Positions 1-9,604 of a DNA stretch of 43,871 nucleotides are shown here, in pieces. How positions within the stretch are numbered: position 1 is the stretch's first letter; every line of letters starts with the position of its first letter. Under the pieces are notes generated by a model. It saw nothing but the letters and a program-made list of their open reading frames with translations, searched no databases and was not told where the DNA came from. The DNA is from Isotricha intestinalis (Eukaryota; Ciliophora; Litostomatea; Vestibuliferida; Isotrichidae), in contig JAJJLU010003631.1 in assembly GCA_023807065.1 (NCBI GenBank), positions 1 through 43,871 on the forward strand. The letters are read 5' to 3'. Both the position numbers and the translations under genes were made by a program.

Positions 1-1869
1 TGGCTTATACAACTCATAATTTATAAAAGTTTCTTCTCCTGTTTCACTATTCGTTTCTTTAATTAAATTTTTTATTATTTCTCCTGTTTCTTTATTCATT
101 AATTTAATTTCTCCTGTATTTTTATCTTTAATTACTTCTAAATTTTTTATTTTTTCTCCTGTTAATTTGTTTATTGGAATTAATTGATTTGTCTTTGGAT
201 CTTTTATAACTTGTATATAATTTTTTTTTAACTGTAAATTATCACCATTTTCATCTTTTATATTTTCTATAACATTATATATTTCTTCTCCTGTTTCAGG
301 ATCCTTTGTTACTATAATATTATTATAAATTTCTCCAGTTTTATTGTCGATAAAATTTACTTTACCTGTTACTGGATCTACATTTTTCACTAAATTATCA
401 ATTTGTTTATTTGTATTTTTATCAATTATTACTTCTTTTCCAGTTTTAGGATCTTTTTTAATTAAATATTGAGAGTTTTTAAATTCTTTTACATTATATT
501 GTATATATTTCTTTTGATTTGTTTTTGGATCAATTTGTTCAATAATATTATTTAATTTTTTTCCAGTTAATTTATTTATAAAAGTAGTTTCTCCTGAATT
601 AGGATCAATTATTACTTCAATATCTTTTAATTCCTTTTGAGTATTTTTATCTTTTACTATAAGTTTTCCTGTTTTATTATCTTTAATTATTTCAAATTCT
701 TTTTCTTCTAAAGGAATTTCATTTCCATTATCATCTTTATTATTTTCTAATTTAATAAATATATCTTCTCCTGAAATAGGGTCTTTTGATATTATAATAT
801 TTTTTAATATTTCTCCATTATTTTTATTTATTATAACTGTTTCCCCTGTTTTAGGGTCTATTTTCTTTATTAAATTATTTAATATTTCTCCAGTGTCTTT
901 ATCTATTATTATTTCTTTTCCTGTTCTATTATCTTTCTTCACTAAAAATTTTTTTATTTTTGTTTCTTTTTTATTTCCATCTATATCATTATTGTTATTT
1001 AAATTTTCAAAATCAATATCATATTTTATATATGTTTCAGTACCATCATTTGGATTAATTTTTTTAAATATATTTTTTATTTTTTCTTCAGTTTTTTTAT
1101 TAAAAAAATCTATTTTCCCTGTTTTTAAGTTTTCTCTTGGAATAATATTTTCAATTTCTTTATTGTTTTCACAATTGATTGGCTTTAATAAATTTGATTC
1201 TTTTTCAACTTTTATCTCTGTGGTTTTAATTGGAATTTCTTTTCCATTATCATCAATTGGATTTAATACTTGAATAAAAAATTCCTTTCCATTTTCAGGT
1301 TCACAACTTCTAAAAACATTTTTTAATTTTTCTTTATTTTTATCATTATATAAATAACTTTCTCCATTACTATTTTTTTCCAAATGAATATTATTGATTA
1401 TTTTTCCTTCTTCATCTATTAATATCTGTTTTTTTGATTCTTGATCATATGAAACCATCATTTTTCTTAATTTCGGATATAGTGTTTCAAATGAAACAAA
1501 ATTCTCTTGTTTTGAAAGTAAATCAATCTTAGAAAATACATTTTTTATTTTTTCTCCTGTATCTTTATTTACTAATATTTTTCTTCCTGTTAAAGGATCA
1601 TTTATTGAAATTATATTATCTAATTGTTTTCCAGTTTTTTTATCATATACACAATCCTGATTTTTAGAATTTTTTTTTATAATATATTCTGTCTTCTTAA
1701 AAGGTAAACTATTACCATTTTCATCTTTAGGTCCTTCTATTAATAAAAATGACTCTTTTCCACTTAAGGGTTCTAAACTAACTAATAAATTATTTAATTT
1801 CTCTCCTGTTTCTCCATTAAAAAATTCATAATCTCCAGACATTGGATTTCTTTTTTTAATTACATTTTC
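1..1869 (-). repeat. Two-level protein repeat array (TGE hairpins)
   Basis: On the minus strand the codons for T-G-E/K recur every 30-40 bases; on the plus strand this appears as repeated ttctcctgt / tttcctgtt words. The D-N-G-type spacer module sits near plus positions 1720, 1480 (degenerate), 1245, 975, 725, 490 and 245, a period of about 240-270 bases. The array reaches the window edge. Copies are divergent, so it is an old repeat expansion rather than a recent duplication. Confidence 0.8.
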
Positions 1870-2700
1870 AATTTCTTTTGAAGTAAAACTATCATTATTT
1901 ATTGTTTTATTTGATTTTCTAAAATCTGATTTTAAAGTATTTGAGTTTTTACTAAATCTTAATGATTCTTCTCCTTCTTTATTATTTTGATTTTTCAAAG
2001 CAGAATCTAAAGTTTTTTTTAATTCTGCTAAATTTTCTATGTCCTTTTTATCTTCTGTTTCTCCATCTTTTATTATTGAATAATCATCTCTTAAACTATT
2101 TATCATTTTCATATTTTCATGCTCAGTTGAATTTTCATTATTATTTTCCTTAACATGGAACGGTTTGATATTTAGTTCATCATCATTGTCAATGTCTCCT
2201 AAAATATTGTTTGTCTTTGACTCAACATCTTCAGCTTTATGAATTTTCCTTCTTGCCTTTTTCATTAAATTTTTTTTTTCAGTTAAATTTAATTTATTTC
2301 TTAAAGTATTTGCAAAAGACAGAGTTTTCAATCTTTTTTGACTATTTGAAAATGACGTATCAATAGTTTTAATATTTTTCCTTGATTGAAATTGACTGAT
2401 ATTACCATCATTAAAAGAATTATCTTCAGAACTTGACATAAAAGAATTTCTATTTTGATACATAGAAGAATATGATGGATCCCTTCCTTTTGAATGTGGC
2501 ATTGGAGTGGGAACAAAATTTTGTTTTTCTAAAAAAAGATCTTTATAAGACTGCTTCTGTCTTATTCTTTTAATTGTTCCATCTTTTAATTCTAAAAACG
2601 ATGACTTATTGAAAGATACGTTTGCAGATTGTGAAATTTGATTTTTTCTTAATGAAAATAATGCTGGTGTGGGTTTTTTTTGATTTGTTTTTTTGTGCAT
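1..2700 (-). CDS. TGE-repeat protein, C-terminus beyond window
   Basis: The frame is open from an ATG at 2700 through base 1, giving 900 residues; the stop lies outside the window. Residues 1-275 are polar, Ser/Lys/Asn-rich and probably disordered. From about residue 278 the protein is a continuous array of short units of about 20 residues, each with two turn motifs of the type D-P-x-T-G-E/K and N/D-K-x-T-G-E, followed by I-x-N-I/L-I. A different module with D-D/E-N-G recurs about every 80-90 residues, so there are two levels of repetition. There is no signal peptide or membrane segment. The alternating turn and beta-strand pattern suggests stacked beta-hairpins, which is inference. I do not recognise the family; plakin repeats also use D-P-x-T-G turns but have a different helical unit. 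Role unknown; a structural or scaffold protein is plausible. Confidence 0.85.
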   Translation of the reverse strand, partial: MHKKTNQKKPTPALFSLRKNQISQSANVSFNKSSFLELKDGTIKRIRQKQSYKDLFLEKQNFVPTPMPHSKGRDPSYSSMYQNRNSFMSSSEDNSFNDGNISQFQSRKNIKTIDTSFSNSQKRLKTLSFANTLRNKLNLTEKKNLMKKARRKIHKAEDVESKTNNILGDIDNDDELNIKPFHVKENNNENSTEHENMKMINSLRDDYSIIKDGETEDKKDIENLAELKKTLDSALKNQNNKEGEESLRFSKNSNTLKSDFRKSNKTINNDSFTSKEIENVIKKRNPMSGDYEFFNGETGEKLNNLLVSLEPLSGKESFLLIEGPKDENGNSLPFKKTEYIIKKNSKNQDCVYDKKTGKQLDNIISINDPLTGRKILVNKDTGEKIKNVFSKIDLLSKQENFVSFETLYPKLRKMMVSYDQESKKQILIDEEGKIINNIHLEKNSNGESYLYNDKNKEKLKNVFRSCEPENGKEFFIQVLNPIDDNGKEIPIKTTEIKVEKESNLLKPINCENNKEIENIIPRENLKTGKIDFFNKKTEEKIKNIFKKINPNDGTETYIKYDIDFENLNNNNDIDGNKKETKIKKFLVKKDNRTGKEIIIDKDTGEILNNLIKKIDPKTGETVIINKNNGEILKNIIISKDPISGEDIFIKLENNKDDNGNEIPLEEKEFEIIKDNKTGKLIVKDKNTQKELKDIEVIIDPNSGETTFINKLTGKKLNNIIEQIDPKTNQKKYIQYNVKEFKNSQYLIKKDPKTGKEVIIDKNTNKQIDNLVKNVDPVTGKVNFIDNKTGEIYNNIIVTKDPETGEEIYNVIENIKDENGDNLQLKKNYIQVIKDPKTNQLIPINKLTGEKIKNLEVIKDKNTGEIKLMNKETGEIIKNLIKETNSETGEETFINYELYKP

Positions 2701-3289
2701 TTATTTAATTAATATTTTTTAAAATTAGATTTTATGAATTTTCATTATTTTAGTTTATTATTCATTTAAAATAAAAAAGTTTTTCTATATTATTTCTTTT
2801 TATTTAAATTCAAAAAAGACTTTTAGGTTTCTTTTAAATTGTGGTATTTATAAATATCAAATAAATGTTTCCTTTACTTTCTATTGAAATAGACACTTTT
2901 AAATTATTTACAATTAACAATCAAAAATAAAAAAGATATGATATTACTCCCTACAATCAATGAATTATAATATCTTTTAAGTTTCAAAATTATAAATCAA
3001 AAATATGTTTAAAAACCCTAATAAATAAATTTAATTCAAAGTAAAAAATTTTCATTAGAGACTTTAAGAATAAAAGAAATAATTATTTATTTAAAAATTT
3101 TTTAATCATAAATAAAATACTGAAATTATTCACAATAGAATTAAATTATATAAATATTAATAATCTTTTTATTTCATTATTAATATAAAGTATAAATGAT
3201 TACTTTCTAAAGTGATATTTGATATTTTTATGAAAAAATATAATAAAACCTTTCAATTAAAGAATATAATTAAATAATTACAATAAATT
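2701..3289. other. Gene-free AT-rich spacer
   Basis: This is the upstream side of the TGE-repeat gene. It is very AT-rich, with stops in all frames and no motif or RNA gene that I can support. Confidence 0.6.
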
Positions 3290-4168
3290 AAAGTATTTCT
3301 TTATTATTGTCCACATTATATCTGCTGTTAATTGGATAATAATTATTCTTTATTGTTAATGATTATTTATGTTAAATTAAACCATAAATTAATAGTGATT
3401 GGGGTCAAGCTGCAATCCACATCATAAAATTTTTAAAATTTAATTAATAAAATTTAAATTTATTTTTAAAAAATAAATTCTTATAATGTAATATTTCTCC
3501 TTCTTTTTAGGTAAACATTTCAAAAATTTTTGATATACTTTATTATTTTTAATAATTCATTAAATTCTTCCTTTGGCATTCCTCTGGGAATTTGAAATAA
3601 TGATATAATGAATGATAATTAAATTCATTTAAATTTTTTTCAATTTCAAACTCAAAAAGATTTAGGAAATTTTCCCAAATGTTTTTTATTAATTTCTGAA
3701 GATATATCATTTAATTTTTTTTATCTTTATAATTCATTGTTTTAAGATTATAAATCATATTTGAAGATAATTCATTTATTTTTGTCTTAATTCATCAAAA
3801 TTTTGTTGAATATAATATTTAATATTAAATAAGTCTTCAAATTTTTCATCAGGCATCATTTTTTTAAGACTTATTAATCATCTTGAAAGTATGATTTCAA
3901 AAATATATCCTGAATCATTAAAATCAAAGTCTGTAAAAATTCAATTTAAATAATTATCTAAATAATAATTAGAAGAATTTATAATATTATTAATATTTGT
4001 TTTAAATGACCACATATTTCTTGAAAAATAAGAATTAAAAATGACACACAAATTCTTTTGATTAATTCATAATTATAATTTTTCTAAATTTATAAAATAA
4101 AATAGATTAATATTTTTTTATTATTCAAATTTTATTTCTTTTAAAGATATCTTTGAACCGCTAAACAT
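3290..4168 (-). pseudogene. Decayed protein-coding gene, family unknown
   Basis: Reading the minus strand, stretches of sensible protein continue across frames. They run from a possible ATG at 4168 (start MFSGSKISLKEIKFE, then stops), through a longer frame at about 4040-3790 with the words FTDFDFNDSGYIFEIIL and MMPDEKFEDLFNIKYYIQQN, to IPRGMPKEEFNELLKIIKYI near 3595-3530 and DVDCSLTPITINLWF near 3425-3380. The pieces are interrupted by TAA and TGA codons and at least two frame changes. Local G+C is slightly above the flanking spacer. No family is recognised. A multi-exon gene was considered, but the breaks lack GT..AG boundaries and several stops are isolated inside otherwise good frame, so a relic is the better reading. 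Confidence 0.55.
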
Positions 4169-4943
4169 TTTTAAATTTTTGATTAATTAAACTTTTATTT
4201 TACTATTAAACTGATAAATAAGTTGATTGAATTTTAAATAATCTTTTCATAAAAAATTATATTGAATTAACAAACAAATATTTGACAATCATCAATTAAA
4301 TTATAATTTAGGAATGGGCTCAATCCCATTATTTTTTTTTTTATTTATTGATTTGGCTATTCACTTTCAATGAAATTTGTAAATATAATTGTTAGTATAT
4401 TTATATATTAATCATCCTAAATTTTAATTAAAATATCATTGATTTACAAAAAGTTATAATGATTAATAAAAGTAATATTATTTTTTTGGCTTAAAGATTC
4501 ATCTGAATTTATATTTTCATTTATTTTATATATATTTAAATGATTGCATTGTCATTTATTTCTTATCTTCTTCATAAGATTTATTTTAATTTATAATATG
4601 TTGTTTTCCTTTTTTTTGTTCAATTTATTTTTTTTGTTTGATTGATTTAATAGATGTAATTGTTATATATAAAATTATTTATTTTTTAAATTTGAATTAG
4701 TTTATTTGTTTTTCATATGTTCATTAATTCTACAAATTAGACATTCATAAATGAAATTATATATTATATTTATTATTCTAAAAATAATAAATTATTTGAG
4801 TTTATTTGTTAAAGTAAAATGTTTGAATATTTATAATTATTAAAAATTCAAAAAACAATATTATCATTAAAGTAAAAAATAATTAAAAAATTATTTAATT
4901 TATATTTTTTCAATTTTTATTATATTTTAATTTCAATTTTTCT
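4169..4943. other. Gene-free AT-rich spacer
   Basis: No open frame or RNA gene is supported here. A short inverted repeat, aatggg..cccatt with a 6-base loop, lies near 4313-4331; it is too short to interpret. Confidence 0.55.
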
Positions 4944-6113
4944 TCATTTATACTTTCTTTCAAAAAAAATTTCATTTTTGATTATTTCATTTTCCTTATT
5001 TACATTTTTTTCTTTTTTAATTAAATTATTTTCTTTTTCATATATTTTATTTTTTAATTCTTGAATTTGTAACAACAACAATTCTATATTTTCATTATAT
5101 TTTATATTTTCTTCATTTAAAATATTTAAAATTTTTTTATTATCTTCGACAATTAATTTTGATTTCTGTTTTAAATTTTTAAGTTCATCAATATATAATA
5201 TATTATTATTATGATTATTAATATCAGAATTTAATTCTTTAATAATATTTTTTAAAGAACTAAATTGATATTTCAATTTGTTTTCATTTGCTAATTTAAC
5301 ATCTACATTTTTCTTATAAATCATTTGTTGTTGATATAATTCATTATATTTATTTTCTAAGTTTTCATTTTCTTTATTATATTTTTTATTTAAAGTTTTA
5401 GCATATTCTAATTTTTTGTTTTCAATTTGATTTTCAATTTTATAATAAGATATTTGTTTCCCTAAATTTTCATTTTTTTTTTTTAAATCATCCACTTGAT
5501 TTATAATATCAAATAAATTTTTACTTTTTTCCTTTAATTTAGTAATTTTTGATTCTTCTTCTAAATCTTTTCTTTCTGAATTAATACAATTTAATTTACT
5601 TCTAACATTCAAAATTCTATGTTTTATAGAAGACACATTATCTATATTCTTTAATATTTTATATGTTGTTTTTGTCATTTTTATTTCTGATTGTTGACTA
5701 TTATTTCTTTTTAATTTAATTGGATTTTCTGATGTTTTACTTTCATTTATTACATCATCTAATATTTTTACTATTGAATTATTTTCATTTGATAATTTGG
5801 TATTCGATAATTTTAACTCTTTTAATTTTAAATTTTGTTTATTTATTTCTTTTCTTAAATGAATCATTTCTTCTTTTATTTTATTTTTTGTCTTTAAAAT
5901 AAAAGAATTGTTTCTATTATGATTCATAATTTTATTTCTTCCTATTTTAAATAATCTTGGAAGTGTTTTATTTGGAATTAAATGATCTATACTATCATTA
6001 TTCAATAATTTCAATCCAAAATTCCTTAAATTTGCAGATTTGGAATTATTATTAGAATCATTTTTAATTGTATAACCATATAAAGTCCCATATTCTTCTT
6101 TCTTTTTTTTCAT
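4944..6113 (-). CDS. Long coiled-coil protein, function unknown
   Basis: This encodes 389 residues starting MKKKKEEYG. After a basic N-terminal 75 residues the protein is almost entirely charged heptad-like sequence (Lys, Glu, Asn and Leu), with coiled coil at about 80-130 and about 165-380. It has no signal peptide, membrane segment or recognised globular domain. Such proteins are usually cytoskeletal, basal-body or vesicle-tether components, but nothing here decides between these. It ends in TGA, one of only two TGA stops in the window; an in-frame TAA follows eight codons later. The T at -1 of the ATG is atypical for this window, where A is usual, but no better start exists upstream. Confidence 0.85.
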   Translation of the reverse strand: MKKKKEEYGTLYGYTIKNDSNNNSKSANLRNFGLKLLNNDSIDHLIPNKTLPRLFKIGRNKIMNHNRNNSFILKTKNKIKEEMIHLRKEINKQNLKLKELKLSNTKLSNENNSIVKILDDVINESKTSENPIKLKRNNSQQSEIKMTKTTYKILKNIDNVSSIKHRILNVRSKLNCINSERKDLEEESKITKLKEKSKNLFDIINQVDDLKKKNENLGKQISYYKIENQIENKKLEYAKTLNKKYNKENENLENKYNELYQQQMIYKKNVDVKLANENKLKYQFSSLKNIIKELNSDINNHNNNILYIDELKNLKQKSKLIVEDNKKILNILNEENIKYNENIELLLLQIQELKNKIYEKENNLIKKEKNVNKENEIIKNEIFFERKYK

Positions 6114-6454
6114 AATATTTTAAATAAATAAAAAAAAAACCAAAAAAAATTAAAACAAATCTAGTTCAAAAAAATGTCAAAATTCCAATAATATATTTTA
6201 TAAAGATAAAGAAGATTTTATTAAAAAAGGAAAAATTAATAGACAAATAATGAATACTTTTCATTCAATGAAAAATAAAATATAAATAATAACTTAAATA
6301 ATTTTATGTAAACCAAATTATTCTAATAAAAAAATGAAAATTGTTAATTAATATATACTAATTAATCTATAATTATAGAATAATTTATAAAATTTATAGT
6401 AACTTATTATTATCCTTTTTAAAAGCTAAAATTGTAAGTTTTAAAACACTGTAT
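6114..6454. other. Gene-free AT-rich spacer
   Basis: This lies between the coiled-coil gene and the poly(A) polymerase relic. I see only AT-rich sequence with stops in every frame. Confidence 0.55.
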
Positions 6455-6955
6455 TCTATAAATAACTTTCAATTAAAGAAACTCTTTTTAAACCATAATA
6501 TTTATCATCATATATTGAAATATCAATATTTATATTTCCAAAATCTGAAGAAGTAATAATTTTAATTGAAGGAATTTATATTTTTTTATAATATTTCATT
6601 GAAAAAATACATTTTTTCCCATTAAATAAAAAATATAATTGTGTTAAAATATTTCCTTGTATATTTTTTCAAATATTATTTTTTGAATTAACATCATATC
6701 TATATCATTCCAAGGTAAACTTAATCCAATTTCATAAGAACCATAAATTTTAACTTCAATATCTTCTATTCTTTAATTTTTTGACATTTGAATATATGCT
6801 ATTAATTATTTTATTATATAGTTTTTTTTGACATTTGTTCATTAATATAATATTGATAATCTAATAAATCTTTTTGTAATGTATTTATTACTTCATTTTC
6901 ATCATATTTTATTGGAGCGAATTTGTGTTCTCTATATTCTTTTCCTGATAAAAAT
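6455..6955 (-). pseudogene. Relic of Trf4/PAPD5-type poly(A) polymerase
   Basis: On the minus strand, broken frames spell out the nucleotidyltransferase core of non-canonical poly(A) polymerases. An N-terminal helix region (LSGKEYREHKFAPIKYDENE, from about 6952) leads to the signature GSYEIGLSLPWNDID at about 6743-6699, matching the family G-S-x-x-T-G-L-x-L-P-x-S-D-I-D with both metal-binding Asp. It then runs to IPSIKIIT, then NINIDISIYDD with the third Asp, then GLKRVSLIESYL near 6455. TAA stops follow IIK, SKN and KKI, a TAG ends SYL, and there is a one-base frameshift just after the D-I-D motif. The C-terminal PAP-associated domain is absent. In working enzymes (TRAMP complex, cytoplasmic PAPs) this domain adds A or U tails to RNA. 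Active residues survive but the frame does not, so the relic looks fairly young. Confidence 0.8.
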
Positions 6956-7324
6956 TTTTATTTTCAGAATTTGAATGGAATTTTTGATATTAAATCTTCT
7001 TTTTATAATTGTAAATTTTCTATTTGATTTTTTAATTTTCATTTATTGATTTTATTTTTATTAAATTTTCTCTTTTTTCTGTTTTAATGTTTATTGCAAT
7101 TGAAATTACTTTTTCTAAATTTAATTTAAACAGGATAAGTCTTTTATTTCATCATTCATTTATTTTTTTATATTATTATAAATAAAATTTATTCTTTAAT
7201 TTAAAAAAATAATTAATAGAATGATTTCTTTTTTTTCATATATTTTCTACTTTAAAATTGTTTATATATTTTTTTCTGACATTTTTGCTTCTTTTATAAT
7301 ATTCAATAAATAATTTAAAATAAA

Positions 7325-8269
7325 ATGATATATGAAAATTCAATGAAAACTAATGATAAAGATAATAATTTATCAAAAGAACCCAATTTAAATCAATTTA
7401 TTCCAACAAATATCAATTTTTCAAATTTAGAAATTCAAAATTGTTTTAAAAAATTAAAAACAAAAAATCAATATTCAATAAAATATATAAAAGAATTTAT
7501 GAATAAATCCCAAGTAGAAACAATAAGTCCGAACAATGAAATTTTTACATTAATAAAACCAAAATATTTTAATAATGAAAAAAAAAATTTATTCTCAAGG
7601 TATAATAAATCAATGAATTATAATAATAATTATAAAATACCTTCTTCTTCTTTTACTAAAATGAATCAATTTTTCCTTATTCATTCTATTACAAAGGAAG
7701 AAGAAAAATCAGATATAATTAATCAAAGCTTTTGTCCAATTAAAATAAATAAAACTTTATTTCCTTTTGAGTCAAAAAAACAATTAAAGTTCGCTAATTC
7801 AATTTATAAAAATATTAAAAGGAAAAATATAGGTGATAAATCTTTTATAATTGATAAATTAAACATTAATAAGAATTATAAATCTCAAGGAATAAATACT
7901 TCATTAAAAACAAAAATAATTGAAAATAAAGAAACATTTAGATATGTTATTTCAAGTAAAGAATTTCCTAATTTTAAAGGAAAAGGAAATTCAAGTAAAA
8001 ATAAAAAAAAATCTCCTTCTAAAAATTTTTATTCTTTTTCAAAATTCATTCAAAGAAGTAAAATTAAAAATAATAATAATAAAGATATTAATAATTATAT
8101 TAAAATTGTTAATATATTTGAAATGAATAAAAATAAAATTCCTTTATGTAATACAAGACCAAAAACTATATATGATATTTATGATGAAAATAAACATTTA
8201 TTTAAATGCAAAAGTCAAATTTTTGTTTTAAGAAATAAAAAAAATCATTATAATTTTTTAGGAAATTAA
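7325..8269 (+). CDS. Basic Lys/Asn-rich protein, function unknown
   Basis: This encodes 314 residues from ATG to TAA. It is strongly basic, with many Lys/Asn/Ser patches and no signal peptide, membrane helix, long coiled coil or recognised domain. It contains short KKSPSK-like clusters that look like phosphorylation sites. The start is the first ATG; AATAAATAATTTAAAATAA precedes it. The 3' end faces the Acl4-like gene in convergent orientation with about 200 bases between them. It may be a lineage-specific, intrinsically disordered protein. I do not recognise it. Confidence 0.75.
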   Translation: MIYENSMKTNDKDNNLSKEPNLNQFIPTNINFSNLEIQNCFKKLKTKNQYSIKYIKEFMNKSQVETISPNNEIFTLIKPKYFNNEKKNLFSRYNKSMNYNNNYKIPSSSFTKMNQFFLIHSITKEEEKSDIINQSFCPIKINKTLFPFESKKQLKFANSIYKNIKRKNIGDKSFIIDKLNINKNYKSQGINTSLKTKIIENKETFRYVISSKEFPNFKGKGNSSKNKKKSPSKNFYSFSKFIQRSKIKNNNNKDINNYIKIVNIFEMNKNKIPLCNTRPKTIYDIYDENKHLFKCKSQIFVLRNKKNHYNFLGN

Positions 8270-8469
8270 TTATTAATAATTTAATAATTTTAATTAATAA
8301 AAATTCTCTTAAATTAAATTTCCTAAACTTTATATATAAAATAAATGTTAAATGAAAAAAGATACAAATAAATAGTATATTCGAAAATAAAAACAAAAAA
8401 AATTATTTAGAAAAATTTATATTTTATTTTAAATAGTTTTTATTTAATATATATATTATTCTTTTTTTT

Positions 8470-9426
8470 TTAATCTTGCATTTCCTCATCATCTGATGAT
8501 TTATTATCATTATAATTCAATATTTCTTCATGTTTATTTTTTAAAGGTTGTTGTCTTTGTTCTAAATTATTTTTTAATTCTTCACTAGCAGAAATCACAT
8601 CTTGAAAATCAGAAAAATGATTAGGATTATTATTATAAATGTGAAAAATTTTTTCAACTAATTCATAAGCTTCTTTATAATTTCCACAAAGATAATTATC
8701 AAAAGCCATTAAATACCAACAATTTAAATCTTCATCATCAATTTTAACTAAAATACTTAATAATTTAATAGCTTCAGCATAACAGTTAATTTCAGCATAA
8801 TTATTAGCAATATTTAATAAAATATCATGATCAGGAAAATTATCATTAGTAACATCATTAATATTAATTAAATTCATAATTTTATCTAAAATTTCTTTAG
8901 CTTCTTTATCTCTTTTTCTTAAAATTCTCAAATTTGACAATTGTAATAAAATATCAATATTATTATGACTAATAATTAATCCTTCTTTAATACAATTTTC
9001 ACATATTTCTTCAGCATTATTTTTTTCACATAAATTTGTTGTCATATATAATGATGCTATTGAAGCTAAACCACTTGCAATTGATTCTTTAATTTCATTA
9101 TTATCTTCTACATTATTTTTTAATTGTTCTTTTAATAAGGTTATTGCTTTATTATAAAATTTAACTGAATCCTCTGGGTTATTTAATAATTGACCTAATA
9201 ACATATATTTTTCTGGATTTGAATTTGGAGATAAATTTATACTCTTTTTTATTAATTTTTTAGCTCCTTCTATATTATCTTGATTAAAATAGACTTCTGA
9301 TAATAAATCTATTATTTCTACGTTGTTTGGATCTTTTTTAAATTTCTTTTCTAATATTATTTGTGCTGAATTATATTCACATGTATTTATTAAATGTTTA
9401 ATTGTTGATATTTCTGAATTTTCCAT
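8470..9426 (-). CDS. Acl4-like TPR chaperone of ribosomal protein uL4
   Basis: This encodes 318 residues made of about seven tetratricopeptide-like helical hairpins (about 8-275), followed by a short acidic tail (DDEEMQD). Order and wording match the fungal Acl4 / UPF0661 TPR family: an N-terminal pair of TPRs with GQLL, a central E-x-x-C-E-x-C-I-K-E-G-L segment, then the D-E-D-x-x-x-W-Y-L motif followed by a further TPR. In yeast Acl4 binds newly made Rpl4 and escorts it to the pre-60S ribosome; the acidic tail would suit a basic client. Eight A precede the ATG. No neighbouring gene is functionally linked. A generic TPR protein is the alternative. Confidence 0.7.
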   Translation of the reverse strand: MENSEISTIKHLINTCEYNSAQIILEKKFKKDPNNVEIIDLLSEVYFNQDNIEGAKKLIKKSINLSPNSNPEKYMLLGQLLNNPEDSVKFYNKAITLLKEQLKNNVEDNNEIKESIASGLASIASLYMTTNLCEKNNAEEICENCIKEGLIISHNNIDILLQLSNLRILRKRDKEAKEILDKIMNLININDVTNDNFPDHDILLNIANNYAEINCYAEAIKLLSILVKIDDEDLNCWYLMAFDNYLCGNYKEAYELVEKIFHIYNNNPNHFSDFQDVISASEELKNNLEQRQQPLKNKHEEILNYNDNKSSDDEEMQD

Positions 9427-9604
9427 TTTTTTTTGAAGAAAATGATAAAATTTTATGATTGCATAAATTTCTAATAATAATTAAAAAATAAAATTTAAAA
9501 GTATATTAAATTTCAAGAAAAAAATCAGAACAAAAAAATATACTAAGTATTTATATGAAATATTTTCTAATATTCATAATATAGAATAAAAATATTAGTT
9601 AAAA

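Noticed and set aside
893..1273. Plus-strand hydrophobic open frame
   Set aside because: Antisense shadow of the TGE-repeat gene; Phe/Ile/Ser-rich, as expected from reading Lys/Asn/Glu codons backwards. Other hydrophobic frames opposite coiled-coil genes were dropped for the same reason.
1..1869. CRISPR-like array from the regularly spaced ttctcctgt words
   Set aside because: The words are codons for T-G-E in an open reading frame; intervals are coding and not unique spacers, and the DNA is eukaryotic.
3395..3425. G+C-richer island suspected to be a small RNA
   Set aside because: It reads as protein on the minus strand (DVDCSLTPITINLWF) in line with the relic next to it, and has no stable fold by eye.
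4313..4331. Possible tRNA T-arm (gggattgagccc on the minus strand)
   Set aside because: Loop has six bases and lacks the TTCRA core; no acceptor, D or anticodon arm can be folded around it.
6455..6955. Ciliate-type reassignment of TAA to Gln, which would partly open the poly(A) polymerase relic
   Set aside because: Nineteen long intact genes have no internal TAA and use CAA for Gln, all ending cleanly at TAA or TGA. The relic also needs a frameshift, so decay is the simpler account.
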